Below, in pieces: positions 53,402 through 62,427 of a stretch of DNA of 64,000 nt. Position 1 is the first letter of the stretch. Each line of letters begins with the position of its first letter. This DNA comes from an uncultured Alistipes sp. (lineage in GTDB: Bacteria; Bacteroidota; Bacteroidia; Bacteroidales; Rikenellaceae): contig CALUNE010000009.1 of assembly GCA_944321945.1 (NCBI GenBank), forward strand, positions 19,121 through 83,120, written 5' to 3'. The notes beneath the pieces were generated by a model. It was not told the DNA's origin, did not search any database, and saw only the letters and a list, made by a program, of their open reading frames with translations. Position numbers and translations under genes: made by a program.

Positions 53402-53613
53402 CCAAGATTTGGCCAGATTTCTGTTCACCCTCTTTTTCTGACCCGGAGAGCGGAAAACGGATTTCCGACCCAAGCATATTCCTCGTTCACAATCAGCGCA
53501 TTACATGAAGTATTTTCTTCGAAGGTCACTCCTGTGATGCGGTCATCATGCACTCGTTTGCATCCCAATGCTTTCGACAAAGATACGAATTATTTTCACA
53601 CAATTCAAGGACG

Positions 53614-54441
53614 CTATTCCAGTTGTTTTCTGTATACGGAATCCAGTGTGTTTCCATCCTTGTCTTTCCACAAAGTCCATCCATTTGAGGATCGCCCCAT
53701 GCAGAAATCGGAGGCAGTACTGGGACTGGAGAAAGTCTTGTCGGAATCCATCGTCCAAACGCCCTTGTCAAAGGATGCATATTCGCGAACCATCTTATCC
53801 CGTTTTTCTTTCCAGGAGAAAGACGGCGTGCAATCATTGGCAACCACACTCCCTGCAAGCACCGTAAAGCCGGACGAATTATAGAATCCTTTTGCATCGC
53901 ATCCACGACCTTTGGCAAAGAACAGATGCTCCTCCTTGGGTCGGGATATTTCGAAGATATTACAGCCTATAAACGATGCCAGGAACTTGATATCCTCAAA
54001 AAATTCATCCATGGCGTCCCGTTGATGTTCGGGGAGGTTGGGCGCTTTGGGAATCTGTTTATTTTCGTTCAACACAAACGAGTTCGACTGCCTGGCTTCG
54101 GCAATCGCGCGATATTCCAGATATTGCACGTCGGCCTTGGTCATATCCTCGTCCTTTGAGACAAAAACAAGCGCTTTCTGCCAGAATGCCTTTTTACTGT
54201 CGTGATCTTTTACCCGCTCCTTAAAGTTCTCGGTCTCTCCGATATAGGCCTGCGGCTTTGTCACCTCATCTTCTCCAATCAGAATATAGAACGCCGGCTT
54301 GTGCAACTTCTCCTGCTCATTCAGATAGGCCAGATTCGAGCGCGGAATCACAAACATCTGGCAAATCTTGTTGCTGATGAAAGAGTATTGCGTACCCTTC
54401 GGATCACCGTCAATCAGATATGTGGTAACAGTCTTGCCCAT
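53614..54441 (-). CDS. GIY-YIG nuclease family protein with DUF4357 domain
   Basis: A 275-residue protein. Residues of about 45-150 hold a GIY-YIG-like nuclease domain (AFYILIGEDEV, then AYIGETENFKERVKDH and KALVFVSKDE), with the first motif altered from GIY to FYIL-type. The C-terminus (about 190-270) is a DUF4357 domain (GFTVLAGSVV, SSPSTASDFCMGRSSNGW). Such proteins are frequent beside restriction-modification genes. It lies 66 bases after mod on the same strand and may be a helper nuclease of the type III system. Exact role is unknown. Confidence 0.8.
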   Translation of the reverse strand: MGKTVTTYLIDGDPKGTQYSFISNKICQMFVIPRSNLAYLNEQEKLHKPAFYILIGEDEVTKPQAYIGETENFKERVKDHDSKKAFWQKALVFVSKDEDMTKADVQYLEYRAIAEARQSNSFVLNENKQIPKAPNLPEHQRDAMDEFFEDIKFLASFIGCNIFEISRPKEEHLFFAKGRGCDAKGFYNSSGFTVLAGSVVANDCTPSFSWKEKRDKMVREYASFDKGVWTMDSDKTFSSPSTASDFCMGRSSNGWTLWKDKDGNTLDSVYRKQLE

Positions 54442-54507
54442 ATTACCGAATTTATTAAAATAAGCAACCGATCTTCATGCTTGGTTTGAATGTGGATAAT
54501 CCCGTGA

Positions 54508-56394
54508 TTACAGCACGAACATTGTCTCATCTCCGCAAATATTGCGGATCATCATGCGCAACGGTTTGTTGTCACATCGAATGCATCCATCCCAGTATTC
54601 AGCAGTCTTCACTCCGTTTCTGATCACATAGCCCTGCTTGTCGATCTTAATCTCACTGTCGCTGTGCCAAGGAGCGGTCTTTTCGGCCGTCGAACAATCC
54701 AGACTTATCCATTCGATGGTTTCCAGCCCTTCATCACTGACATGAATCGGGACGTACGTCTTATTCTTGCCCTTCGCATTCTGCTGCAAAACCTGCAACT
54801 GGTTCTTTTGGTTGAGCTCGTCAATCTTGCGAAGAACCCGGTCACTCTGGAAATGCGTAATCTCCACCTTCCAACCATTGAACAGGTTGTCAGAAACCTC
54901 CGACAGAGTCCATTCGGCCGCATCCTCAACAACCATGTCGTCGAGAATCTGTTTCAGATCCCGCAGTTCAATCTCAATCAGCGGATTTCCCTCTTCCTTG
55001 ATAAACTGTTCGATCTCCTCGCGATTGTCGATGTCGATATAATAGACAATCACCCGTTTGGTGCCGTCCGGGAGATCGGGCATGGCTTCCCGGATGATCC
55101 GGTTCATCAACGGTTTGTCCAATACCCGGGTACCGCCATCCATCAGATTGGGGAGATAAACCGGAGTCATTCCGTATTTGGTATCGACAATACTGCCTTC
55201 CCAGAATTTATCCAGCGCATCCTCATTCCTCAAACCGGGAATCAGTTTTTTCAGCCGCTCCATGGTCTGCACGGGGTTGCGATACAACGACACGCCGTCC
55301 TTTATCTCCAGCACATCGAATTCCGCATCGGCCGCAACCAGCCGGTCGCGCGTAGTCTGAATGCTGTTGATGTTTATGTCGGCATGGATAAATTTGCGTC
55401 CCAGTCGGTTGGCCACCGCCGCCGTCACGCCGCTACCCCCGAAGAAATCGGCCACCACCATTCCTTCGTTGCTGCTGGCCTTGATAATACGTTCCAGAAG
55501 GGCTTCGGGCTTTTGGGTGGCATAATCTTCTCGTTGTGAATCAGTAGAAGCAATATATGGAATTGTCCAAACATCTTTTATTTTCTTTTCAGTCGAAACC
55601 TCATAAATAATCTTTCCATATTCATCACGAGCCCTCATGTTTTTCCCATTCACTTTTACTCTTTTACTCTGCATAATGGGCTCTTCTCGATCTTCTGTTA
55701 TTGAATTAAAATAATAATCATTAGACTTGGAATATCTGAAAATCGTATCGTGTTCACAAACAAAATCATGGGGACTTATTGAACCACTCATTTTATTTGT
55801 GTAATGCCACACTATTTCATTCCTAAAATTATCCTCACCAAAGATCTCATCCAGCAGAATCTTGACATAATGGCCAATATGCCAATCCAGATGGACATAA
55901 ATGCTTGCCGTATCGCTCATCACGGATTTGATTGCCATCAGATTCTCGTACATCCAGTTGAGATAGTTCTCCTTGTTCCAGATATCGCCGTACATCTTCT
56001 CCTCGAACGACCGCAGTTCCTCGATATCCAGTTCGCTTTCAGCCTGACGAATGGCCTCGGCGACCTTGGGGTTGCGTCGCAGATAGACCTTCTTGGCATA
56101 ATCGGCACCGCTGGCAAAGGGCGGATCAATATAGACCAGATCCACGGTGATTCCTTTGTCCTTCAGATAGGCGCAGGCCGACAGACACTCTCCGCGAATA
56201 ATGAGATTGCCGTCCGCATTGTTTTTCCGGCGCTCTCGAAGCTGGGCCTCGTAAAGCGGCAGACCGCGTTCGATGCGCTCGATGACCTGATCGTTGTCGC
56301 GATAGCGAAGCAGCCGTTTGGTGCGTACAAAATTGTCGAGAACAGCCTGACCTTCCAGCGTGTTCGGGAAATAAGGGATGTATTTGATTGCCAT
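54508..56394 (-). CDS. mod: Type III restriction-modification methyltransferase subunit (Mod)
   Basis: A 628-residue N6-adenine DNA methyltransferase of the beta class. Catalytic motif IV is DPPF in VYIDPPFASG (around residue 90) and comes before the SAM-binding motif I ADFFGGSGVTAA (around residue 315), the order typical for this class. The central variable region should hold the target-recognition domain. The C-terminal part is the family's conserved end. It gives the host protective methylation and sequence recognition for the Res subunit. It lies 16 bases after res. Confidence 0.93.
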   Translation of the reverse strand: MAIKYIPYFPNTLEGQAVLDNFVRTKRLLRYRDNDQVIERIERGLPLYEAQLRERRKNNADGNLIIRGECLSACAYLKDKGITVDLVYIDPPFASGADYAKKVYLRRNPKVAEAIRQAESELDIEELRSFEEKMYGDIWNKENYLNWMYENLMAIKSVMSDTASIYVHLDWHIGHYVKILLDEIFGEDNFRNEIVWHYTNKMSGSISPHDFVCEHDTIFRYSKSNDYYFNSITEDREEPIMQSKRVKVNGKNMRARDEYGKIIYEVSTEKKIKDVWTIPYIASTDSQREDYATQKPEALLERIIKASSNEGMVVADFFGGSGVTAAVANRLGRKFIHADININSIQTTRDRLVAADAEFDVLEIKDGVSLYRNPVQTMERLKKLIPGLRNEDALDKFWEGSIVDTKYGMTPVYLPNLMDGGTRVLDKPLMNRIIREAMPDLPDGTKRVIVYYIDIDNREEIEQFIKEEGNPLIEIELRDLKQILDDMVVEDAAEWTLSEVSDNLFNGWKVEITHFQSDRVLRKIDELNQKNQLQVLQQNAKGKNKTYVPIHVSDEGLETIEWISLDCSTAEKTAPWHSDSEIKIDKQGYVIRNGVKTAEYWDGCIRCDNKPLRMMIRNICGDETMFVL

Positions 56395-56410
56395 AACCGT
56401 ATTCTATTTA

Positions 56411-59263
56411 TCAATTGTTGAAAAATTCCTGTATTGCCTGGATGGTCCGTTTTTCACGCTCCTCCTTGCCGAGTCCCTCTTCAAGGTAGAGGAACCGAAA
56501 GCGCTCATAACCAAAACACTCGTTGTTCCTGTGAATAAATTCCGTCTCCATGAAGTGTCGGCGATCGGCGAATTTGGCCGCATATCCTTCACCTTTCGTT
56601 TCAATGATGATGATGCGATCAATGGTACCGTCCTCCTTGCGGCTAAGCAACAAGAAGTCGGGGACATATTTGCCGATATATCGCCACTTGCCACCCACTT
56701 GTTTGTAACAGTCGATCTTGAAGTCCGTCAGCGTATCGTCTCCGTTGAAATAGATCTCCAGCGGCCATTGGTTCTCCTGCAGAATCGGAACGATCGAATT
56801 CCTGAAATACTCGTATTCCAGTCCGCTGTCAAAACGATACGGAAGATAGTGGTAGGTCCGCGCCCGTTCGGGATGAGGATCGGCGGGCTCGGGAATGGAG
56901 TATCCCTTTTGCTTCATGCTTTCAAGGACAGCCAGCTCCTCGGGTGTCAAAGATTTGTCCCGGGCATTCTCGTCCCAGTCGAGAATCGTGCGAACCTCCT
57001 CCCGCGACGGGAAGAAAGAGTGGTCATCCTCAACAACCAACGGAGAGATCAACCGTTCGATTTGAAGCAGACTCACCTGACGGGGGACAATCTCCTCCTT
57101 CACCGAAAAACCGCGCTTGCAGACAAAGGCTTTCCGAATGGATGAACGAATCGCCTCCTGATCATATTGATTGTCGTAGCAGGTCTCGCCCCGTTCGTTG
57201 ATGGTCGTTATGCGATGGAAGATACGTTCAAGCGCGGATAGATGGGGCCGCAGATCCTCCAGGGTCAACGTATGGAAACTCTCCTTTACAATAAGATACA
57301 ACCACGGATGGAACGAGACCATCTCCCCGTTCTTTTGAGTCTCCAGATAATGGCCAAGCGCCTTCCCGGAGAGATCCTGACGGTGAATAAGTGTCACATC
57401 GGCTTTCTGGAGAAGTGACTCGCTGGCAAGCTTTTCAGCCGTATGGGGATGCTCCTCCGTAATCAAAGTCTGATAGGAAACCTTCAATTGGTAAAAATCG
57501 ACAGGCGGAACCCGCAGACGCTCCATTCTGGAGAAACGCTCCACCTCTACGTTTTTAGGGTGGCTGCTGTTGTTAAACTCCTGCAACGAGATATTCTGCT
57601 GTTGTTTCAGCTGCTTGTTAAGCGTGTCCGCATTGAACTTGTTGAGCCAGATCAGGGCGGTCTCCCGGGCATTTCGCGTAACCTGTCGCAAACACCTGCA
57701 ACTGGTTTGCAGAACCATATTGGTCGGACATACACCCTTTTGCGGCAAAATAACCCCGGTCAGACTCTTGCAATCCCAACCTTCCTTGCCAATCTGCACA
57801 AGCAGGACAATGCGAATCCGGGAAAAATCCATGTCAAGAGAGGCGAATTCCGTCTCTGCACCTTCCGGCTGTGGATAGGTTTTGTTGCCGCCATGATATT
57901 TTAACAGGACCTCGGCCGGATCCAGACCATATTCGGATAAAATACGGGCGACCTGGGGGTAGATCATCTCCTCCAGGGTTTCGATCTGTCCGCAGTAAAT
58001 TGCCAATTTGGCACAAGTCCCGTTCTCATAGACCGTATCCCGATACTTGTCAAGAAACTCCCGCACCCCATTTCGGACAATTGTTTCGGTATCGTTGTCC
58101 GCATATTTCACTTCTGGAATCTTCAGGAAATTTCCTAAACCTTCGATCAGCGGATAATAATAGACGACATTCGATAGTTCGGTGTTCTTTATGGCAAAGT
58201 TTTCTGACAGAGCCACGCTCTCCGTCTTATCAAGATACGGAGTTCCGGAGAAGCCCAGCACTCCGCAGAAAGAGTGTCCTTTAGTCCACTCCCCGACGAC
58301 CTGGCGTAATTTAATTTCACCATCGGCCGCATGGTGTACCTCGTCAATAAACACGGCCAAATGAGGAATCTTGCCAATAATATTGCGCAATTCATTGGCC
58401 ATTCGAATTCTTGCCTGTTCTTCCTTGTCGAATAATTCAAGATCTTCACTCTTCCCGGCTCTGTCCAATATGACCTTCTCCGCATTGGTGATGGCCACCA
58501 ATCCCATAAGATCCTCCAACGGTTGATGGTTGTTAATCTTCTGCGCATTGGGATTTCTCACCAGATTGCTCTTGCGGGCGGACTTCTGCTCATCCAGAAT
58601 CTCAAACTTGATCATCCGCTTCAGTTGCGAAGCCGTCGGTTCGGGAATAACCCATGTAGGATCGAACGACTGAATATTTTTCAAACTCGGGACAATGGAG
58701 GATTTCAATCCGGAAGGAGCCAATACCATGAAATTATGGGCAAATGCCGGGTTCTCGGGCTCATTTTGTGCAAAATACAAATCCAGATAAATGAAAGCCG
58801 CCATCAAATACGTTTTACCGGCCCCCATCGGCAGACTGAAAAGATAGTCCGTATAAGTTACACCATAGAATATCTTTTGAAAAACAGCTCCATAATCGAT
58901 TTGCGCGCCCCGTTTCTTCAGAAACTTCTCCAGCTCTGGCGCGATCTGATCCCCGTTCTTATCTTTCAATAAAGAATATTCCAGCAGGGCTGCAGCCCCC
59001 TTATTCGAAATGAAAAGTTCACGCTCTTCAAGGGTCAGTGCCATGGCATTCAAATCCAGGCTGTTAAATATACCTTCACTGAACAATTGCCACAAAGGTT
59101 TGTTCCCGCATACGATCTTAAGGTAGAGATATATCTGAATTGCTTCAATCTGAGCATCGCGCATTTTGTTTTGCGCGTGAATATATTGAATCAACTCACG
59201 AATGGTACACTCGGACGAGCGCAACCATTCATCGCATTTCTTTTTTATGAGTTTATAGAACAT
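56411..59263 (-). CDS. res: Type III restriction enzyme helicase/endonuclease subunit (Res)
   Basis: A 950-residue SF2 ATPase and nuclease. Walker A is at about residues 145-151 (LPMGAGKTY), motif II is DEVHH, motif III FSGTP, and a QTSCRCLRQVTR motif VI follows. The C-terminal part carries a PD-(D/E)XK nuclease core (VPDFLLLSRKED, then IIIETKGEG), as expected. It cuts unmethylated DNA together with Mod after ATP-driven long-range communication. The gene is intact, so the system is probably active. It is preceded, with a gap of three bases, by an HTH regulator gene. Confidence 0.93.
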   Translation of the reverse strand: MFYKLIKKKCDEWLRSSECTIRELIQYIHAQNKMRDAQIEAIQIYLYLKIVCGNKPLWQLFSEGIFNSLDLNAMALTLEERELFISNKGAAALLEYSLLKDKNGDQIAPELEKFLKKRGAQIDYGAVFQKIFYGVTYTDYLFSLPMGAGKTYLMAAFIYLDLYFAQNEPENPAFAHNFMVLAPSGLKSSIVPSLKNIQSFDPTWVIPEPTASQLKRMIKFEILDEQKSARKSNLVRNPNAQKINNHQPLEDLMGLVAITNAEKVILDRAGKSEDLELFDKEEQARIRMANELRNIIGKIPHLAVFIDEVHHAADGEIKLRQVVGEWTKGHSFCGVLGFSGTPYLDKTESVALSENFAIKNTELSNVVYYYPLIEGLGNFLKIPEVKYADNDTETIVRNGVREFLDKYRDTVYENGTCAKLAIYCGQIETLEEMIYPQVARILSEYGLDPAEVLLKYHGGNKTYPQPEGAETEFASLDMDFSRIRIVLLVQIGKEGWDCKSLTGVILPQKGVCPTNMVLQTSCRCLRQVTRNARETALIWLNKFNADTLNKQLKQQQNISLQEFNNSSHPKNVEVERFSRMERLRVPPVDFYQLKVSYQTLITEEHPHTAEKLASESLLQKADVTLIHRQDLSGKALGHYLETQKNGEMVSFHPWLYLIVKESFHTLTLEDLRPHLSALERIFHRITTINERGETCYDNQYDQEAIRSSIRKAFVCKRGFSVKEEIVPRQVSLLQIERLISPLVVEDDHSFFPSREEVRTILDWDENARDKSLTPEELAVLESMKQKGYSIPEPADPHPERARTYHYLPYRFDSGLEYEYFRNSIVPILQENQWPLEIYFNGDDTLTDFKIDCYKQVGGKWRYIGKYVPDFLLLSRKEDGTIDRIIIIETKGEGYAAKFADRRHFMETEFIHRNNECFGYERFRFLYLEEGLGKEEREKRTIQAIQEFFNN

Positions 59264-59266
59264 GGA

Positions 59267-59470
59267 TTACTTGTTGCTATCAATAAGTTCTTTAGGATCT
59301 ACTTGAAGGATACGGGCTATCTCGAAAAGTTGTTCGAGACTTGGCTGACGGCGATTGCAAACGTAGGCGTTTACGATGCTGAAACTTTTACCGAGTTTCT
59401 CGGCCAGCCAAGTTTGTTTAATTCCCTTCTCTTCAAGGACTTCTTTTATCCGATTCATGTGTTGTGTCAT
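59267..59470 (-). CDS. Small HTH regulator (Cro/C1 type) of the type III R-M operon
   Basis: A 67-residue XRE-family DNA-binding protein consisting of little more than one helix-turn-helix domain (GIKQTWLAEKLGKSFSIVNAYV, split here as the two core helices, then RQPSLEQLFEIARIL). It resembles the controller proteins of restriction-modification systems, which time expression so that methylation precedes restriction. It lies three bases before res and is transcribed first. An imperfect repeat (TTACC at 59529-59533, GGTAA at 59547-59551) upstream may be its operator. Confidence 0.85.
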   Translation of the reverse strand: MTQHMNRIKEVLEEKGIKQTWLAEKLGKSFSIVNAYVCNRRQPSLEQLFEIARILQVDPKELIDSNK

Positions 59471-59556
59471 ACTGATCGCATGAAATTTTCCATAAAGATA
59501 TGAAAAAATCCGCGATATAAAAATGAAATTACCGTAGATTCTTTAAGGTAAATTAC

Positions 59557-59564
59557 TATTTTTG
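59557..59564 (+). promoter_or_regulatory. -7 element for the structured leader and UvrD-like gene
   Basis: TATTTTTG matches TAnnTTTG. Transcription would begin near 59571, just before the nested hairpin, leaving a leader of about 230 bases before the ATG at 59803. A clear -33 element is not seen. Confidence 0.5.
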
Positions 59565-59587
59565 TGTAATTCTCTCCGCTCCACCAT

Positions 59588-59715
59588 CCCTTTCCACCCG
59601 ATAGCGACCAGCCCTAAACTTGGCGGTGTCGGATGCAAGGCCGTCCCCGTGGGACGCTCCGTACAGTCTTGCAGCCGATGCCGGCAAGTCGGATCTTTGC
59701 GGACGGGTGGAAAGG
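59588..59715 (+). ncRNA. 128-nt nested-hairpin element upstream of the UvrD-like gene (unknown structured RNA or leader)
   Basis: A perfect 13-bp outer stem (59588-59600 with 59703-59715) encloses an 11-bp stem with one mismatch (59629-59639 with 59668-59678). That stem in turn contains a 6-bp hairpin (59642-59647 with 59651-59656). Such a three-level layout is unlikely by chance. It lies directly after a -7 element in the leader of the helicase gene. I recognise no RNA family. A MITE with 13-bp ends is an alternative, but no target duplication is visible. Confidence 0.5.
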
Positions 59716-59802
59716 GCAGCTGATTGCCTTGTAGGCCTTTTGTAGATAGTAAACTTATGCGTACCTTTATCAACAGATTAACATCTTTTACCAAACAGAA
59801 TC

Positions 59803-62394
59803 ATGCCGTCGTCATTGTTAGTCATAGGGGCAGGAATCCTCCTTGTCGCAATTGCCGTCCTTGCATACCGCCGGATTCACCTGTCCAGGGATTTGGATGA
59901 ACTGACCGCAAAAATAAGACAGGCTTTTGCCGAAGCCCCAAAATCCGCGCAACCAGAAAGCAGCACAACCAGCCTCGACGAAAATCTGGCCATGCGTTTT
60001 GAAGGTCAGGTGCTGACCGCAGCGTTGCAGGAGGCTTTCACCAACCGTTTTGCCGCACTCTACAGGGACGCCTGCAAACTGGCCAAGCGAGCCCAAAAGG
60101 GACACGTTCCCCTCCCGGCTGTAATCCGGCATTTCATTCTTGATTTCGAAGCAATTCCAGACATCGTCCGGAATCACAACGAAAAGATCTTCGGTGATTT
60201 GCTGGATCGGCACAAGACCTTTTTCGACCACTGTCTGAAATATCCGCTTGACAGGCAGCAACGACGCTCCATCCTTTCAGAGGAGGAGAATTGTCTGGTG
60301 GTGAGCAGTGCCGGGAGCGGCAAGACCTCTTCCATCGTCGGGAGGGTCAAATATCTAATCGACATCAAAAAGGTTGCGCCGGAGCGTATTCTCCTCATCA
60401 GCTATACCAACAAAGCGGCCGCCGAACTTACGGAACGCATGGGAATTCCCGGTCTACGCGGATATACCTTTCACAAGCTGGCAATCGATCTGATCGGACA
60501 ATATACGGGGCGCAAGCCTTCAATCTGCGACAACACGGATGCACTTTTCATTCAAGTGTATCGGGATTTGCTGAATGACGTGGCATTTCGCAAGCATGCA
60601 ATCGAATATTTCGTCGATTATCAGGCGCAGGACGCTGATTGGGAACGGAAAAAGCAGGAACGTCGCCAACAGTTAAGTGAACAAAAGACGCTACGATTGA
60701 GAGCCTTGCTCCCCGATATGGACGGCAATTCCATCTATGTTCGCAGTGAACAGGAACAGAAAATCTGCTTTGTCCTCTCGTCGCTCGGCGTCAGGTTCCG
60801 TTACGAGGAGCCTTACGAGCATCCGGTAGCCGACGAGATGCATGCCCAGTATAAACCGGATTTCTCAATCTATTTTGAACAGGGCGGACGCCGGAAGCGC
60901 ATCTATCTGGAGCATTTCGGGGTCGATGAACACGGGATGGTTCCCGCCTGGTTTGCAAAAGATCGGAATATCTCCTATGAAGAGGCGAACAAGCGGTATA
61001 ACGACGGTATTACCTGGAAAAAAGCGGCTCACGAGAAGTTCGGCACCGTGTTGCTGACCTCGTCAAGTGCGGATTTCTATTACGCCGATATCCGCGAGAA
61101 ATTGAAACGGCAGCTTGAAGAGGCCGGGGTTCCGATCCAGGAACGTACCGACGAAGAAATGTTCGAATCGATCTTGCCCAAAGGGGGTCGTCAGGAGAAG
61201 GCCTTTATCCGCTTGATGGCGACGTTTACAACATTGCTCAAATCGAGTTGCCGATCGTTGAATGAGGTATTGCGGCAAGTCGAACAGGAGAACGACGAGA
61301 GAAGCCGGTTTGTGATCCGAAAGATTTTCCGCCCCGTTTATGAACGCTATACGGAGATGTTGCAACAGAGCGGACAGATTGACTTTACGGATGCCATTCT
61401 GCAGGCTACGGACATCTGCCAGAAGGCGCACCCCGTCTCTTTCGACCATATCATCGTGGACGAGTTTCAGGACATCTCCGTAGACCGATACCGGTTTCTG
61501 AAGGCTTTGCGCGAGAGTACGCCTCCCGCCAAACTCTACTGTGTCGGCGACGACTGGCAGTCGATCTACCGTTTCTCGGGAAGCGACATGGCTCTTTTTA
61601 ACAGCTTCCCCGAATTTTTCAGCCCGACCGAAATCAACAAGATCGAAACGACTTATCGCTTCGGAGAGCCCCTGGTCAGCCTGTCATCCCGGTTTATCCA
61701 ACGCAATGCTGCCCAAATTAAAAAAGAGATTCATCCCTTCAATGACCGAATACGGACCGATCTGTCGTTCGAAGCATACGACCGAAATGAGTATTGCCAT
61801 GTGATTGCACGGCTGGTCGCCTCGGTTCCTGCCGACCAATCGATTTTCCTGCTGGGCCGCTATTCATTCGATGATTATTACCTGTCGTTCATGTATCAAA
61901 GCATGAAAGAGGGTAATCGTTTCTATTATCTGATCGGCAATCGCAAGGTCGAGTTTCTGACAGTTCACAAATCCAAAGGGCTCGAAGCCGATTATGTCAT
62001 TCTGTTGCAGTGCAACAAGGACACCTACGGGTTTCCTTCGCGCGTAAGCGACGATCCGACATTGCAATATGTATTAACCAAGAGCGATCAATACCCTTAC
62101 GGTGAAGAGCGTCGGCTCTTCTATGTGGCAATTACCCGGGCAAAAGTCCACACATGGGTGCTTTATGACCGACGATTCCCGTCTGTTTTTGTCGATGAAT
62201 TTCTCCATCCGGAACGAGTCAACGAAGAGAGTTATGCCAAACATCCGAATGCCAACAAGCGATGGACCCGTCGAGCCGATGAATATCTGCTCACACTTCA
62301 CCGTGAGGGGAAAAGCATCCGCTACATTGCAGAGAAGATGGGCCGAAGCCAAACCTCCATTGTCATGCGTCTGGGAAAGTTGAAAGAGGAATAA
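59803..62394 (+). CDS. Membrane-anchored UvrD/Rep-like helicase with inserted PD-(D/E)XK-like nuclease motif and C-terminal HTH
   Basis: An 863-residue SF1A helicase. An N-terminal hydrophobic helix (about residues 4-22) should anchor it in the inner membrane. Walker A is at residues 168-175 (SSAGSGKT), motif II is VDEFQD and a HKSKGLEADYV motif lies near the C-terminus. Between motifs Ia and II a 150-residue insert carries D353 (PDFSIY) and E370-H371-F372, the arrangement of PD-(D/E)XK nucleases in this helicase group. The last 30 residues read like a helix-turn-helix (GKSIRYIAEKMGRSQTSIV). It lies divergent from the type III R-M operon and probably serves defence or DNA repair on incoming DNA. 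The start has no Shine-Dalgarno sequence, which is usual for the phylum. Confidence 0.85.
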   Translation: MPSSLLVIGAGILLVAIAVLAYRRIHLSRDLDELTAKIRQAFAEAPKSAQPESSTTSLDENLAMRFEGQVLTAALQEAFTNRFAALYRDACKLAKRAQKGHVPLPAVIRHFILDFEAIPDIVRNHNEKIFGDLLDRHKTFFDHCLKYPLDRQQRRSILSEEENCLVVSSAGSGKTSSIVGRVKYLIDIKKVAPERILLISYTNKAAAELTERMGIPGLRGYTFHKLAIDLIGQYTGRKPSICDNTDALFIQVYRDLLNDVAFRKHAIEYFVDYQAQDADWERKKQERRQQLSEQKTLRLRALLPDMDGNSIYVRSEQEQKICFVLSSLGVRFRYEEPYEHPVADEMHAQYKPDFSIYFEQGGRRKRIYLEHFGVDEHGMVPAWFAKDRNISYEEANKRYNDGITWKKAAHEKFGTVLLTSSSADFYYADIREKLKRQLEEAGVPIQERTDEEMFESILPKGGRQEKAFIRLMATFTTLLKSSCRSLNEVLRQVEQENDERSRFVIRKIFRPVYERYTEMLQQSGQIDFTDAILQATDICQKAHPVSFDHIIVDEFQDISVDRYRFLKALRESTPPAKLYCVGDDWQSIYRFSGSDMALFNSFPEFFSPTEINKIETTYRFGEPLVSLSSRFIQRNAAQIKKEIHPFNDRIRTDLSFEAYDRNEYCHVIARLVASVPADQSIFLLGRYSFDDYYLSFMYQSMKEGNRFYYLIGNRKVEFLTVHKSKGLEADYVILLQCNKDTYGFPSRVSDDPTLQYVLTKSDQYPYGEERRLFYVAITRAKVHTWVLYDRRFPSVFVDEFLHPERVNEESYAKHPNANKRWTRRADEYLLTLHREGKSIRYIAEKMGRSQTSIVMRLGKLKEE

Positions 62395-62427
62395 CGTTTT
62401 GAGTCCCTCGACGAAATTTCTCTAAAA

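Larger units (their letters stand above)
53154..53613 (+). other. 460-bp intergenic region with consecutive hairpins
   Basis: After the DUF4886 gene come two adjacent stem-loops, 53233-53271 (9 bp with one G-T pair) and 53274-53312 (10 bp, perfect), then a terminator hairpin at 53369-53401. The remaining 210 bases up to the GIY-YIG stop contain no clear gene; a minus-strand frame at 53526-53918 is a shadow of the nuclease gene. Confidence 0.6.
59471..59802 (+). other. 332-bp divergent intergenic region between HTH-Res-Mod and the UvrD-like gene
   Basis: It holds the regulator-side promoter (a TATCTTTA-like -7 element on the minus strand near 59493), the possible operator repeat, a plus-strand -7 element at 59557-59564 and the large nested hairpin at 59588-59715. 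No protein-coding gene is supported. Confidence 0.7.

Noticed and set aside
53526-53918. 130-codon minus-strand frame near the GIY-YIG gene
   Set aside because: Out-of-frame shadow. The DUF4357 domain is complete in the main frame, so there is no frameshift to explain.
59588-59715. MITE interpretation of the nested hairpin
   Set aside because: The 13-bp terminal repeats fit, but no target-site duplication flanks them, no second copy was noticed and the inner stems suggest a folded RNA. It is not fully excluded.
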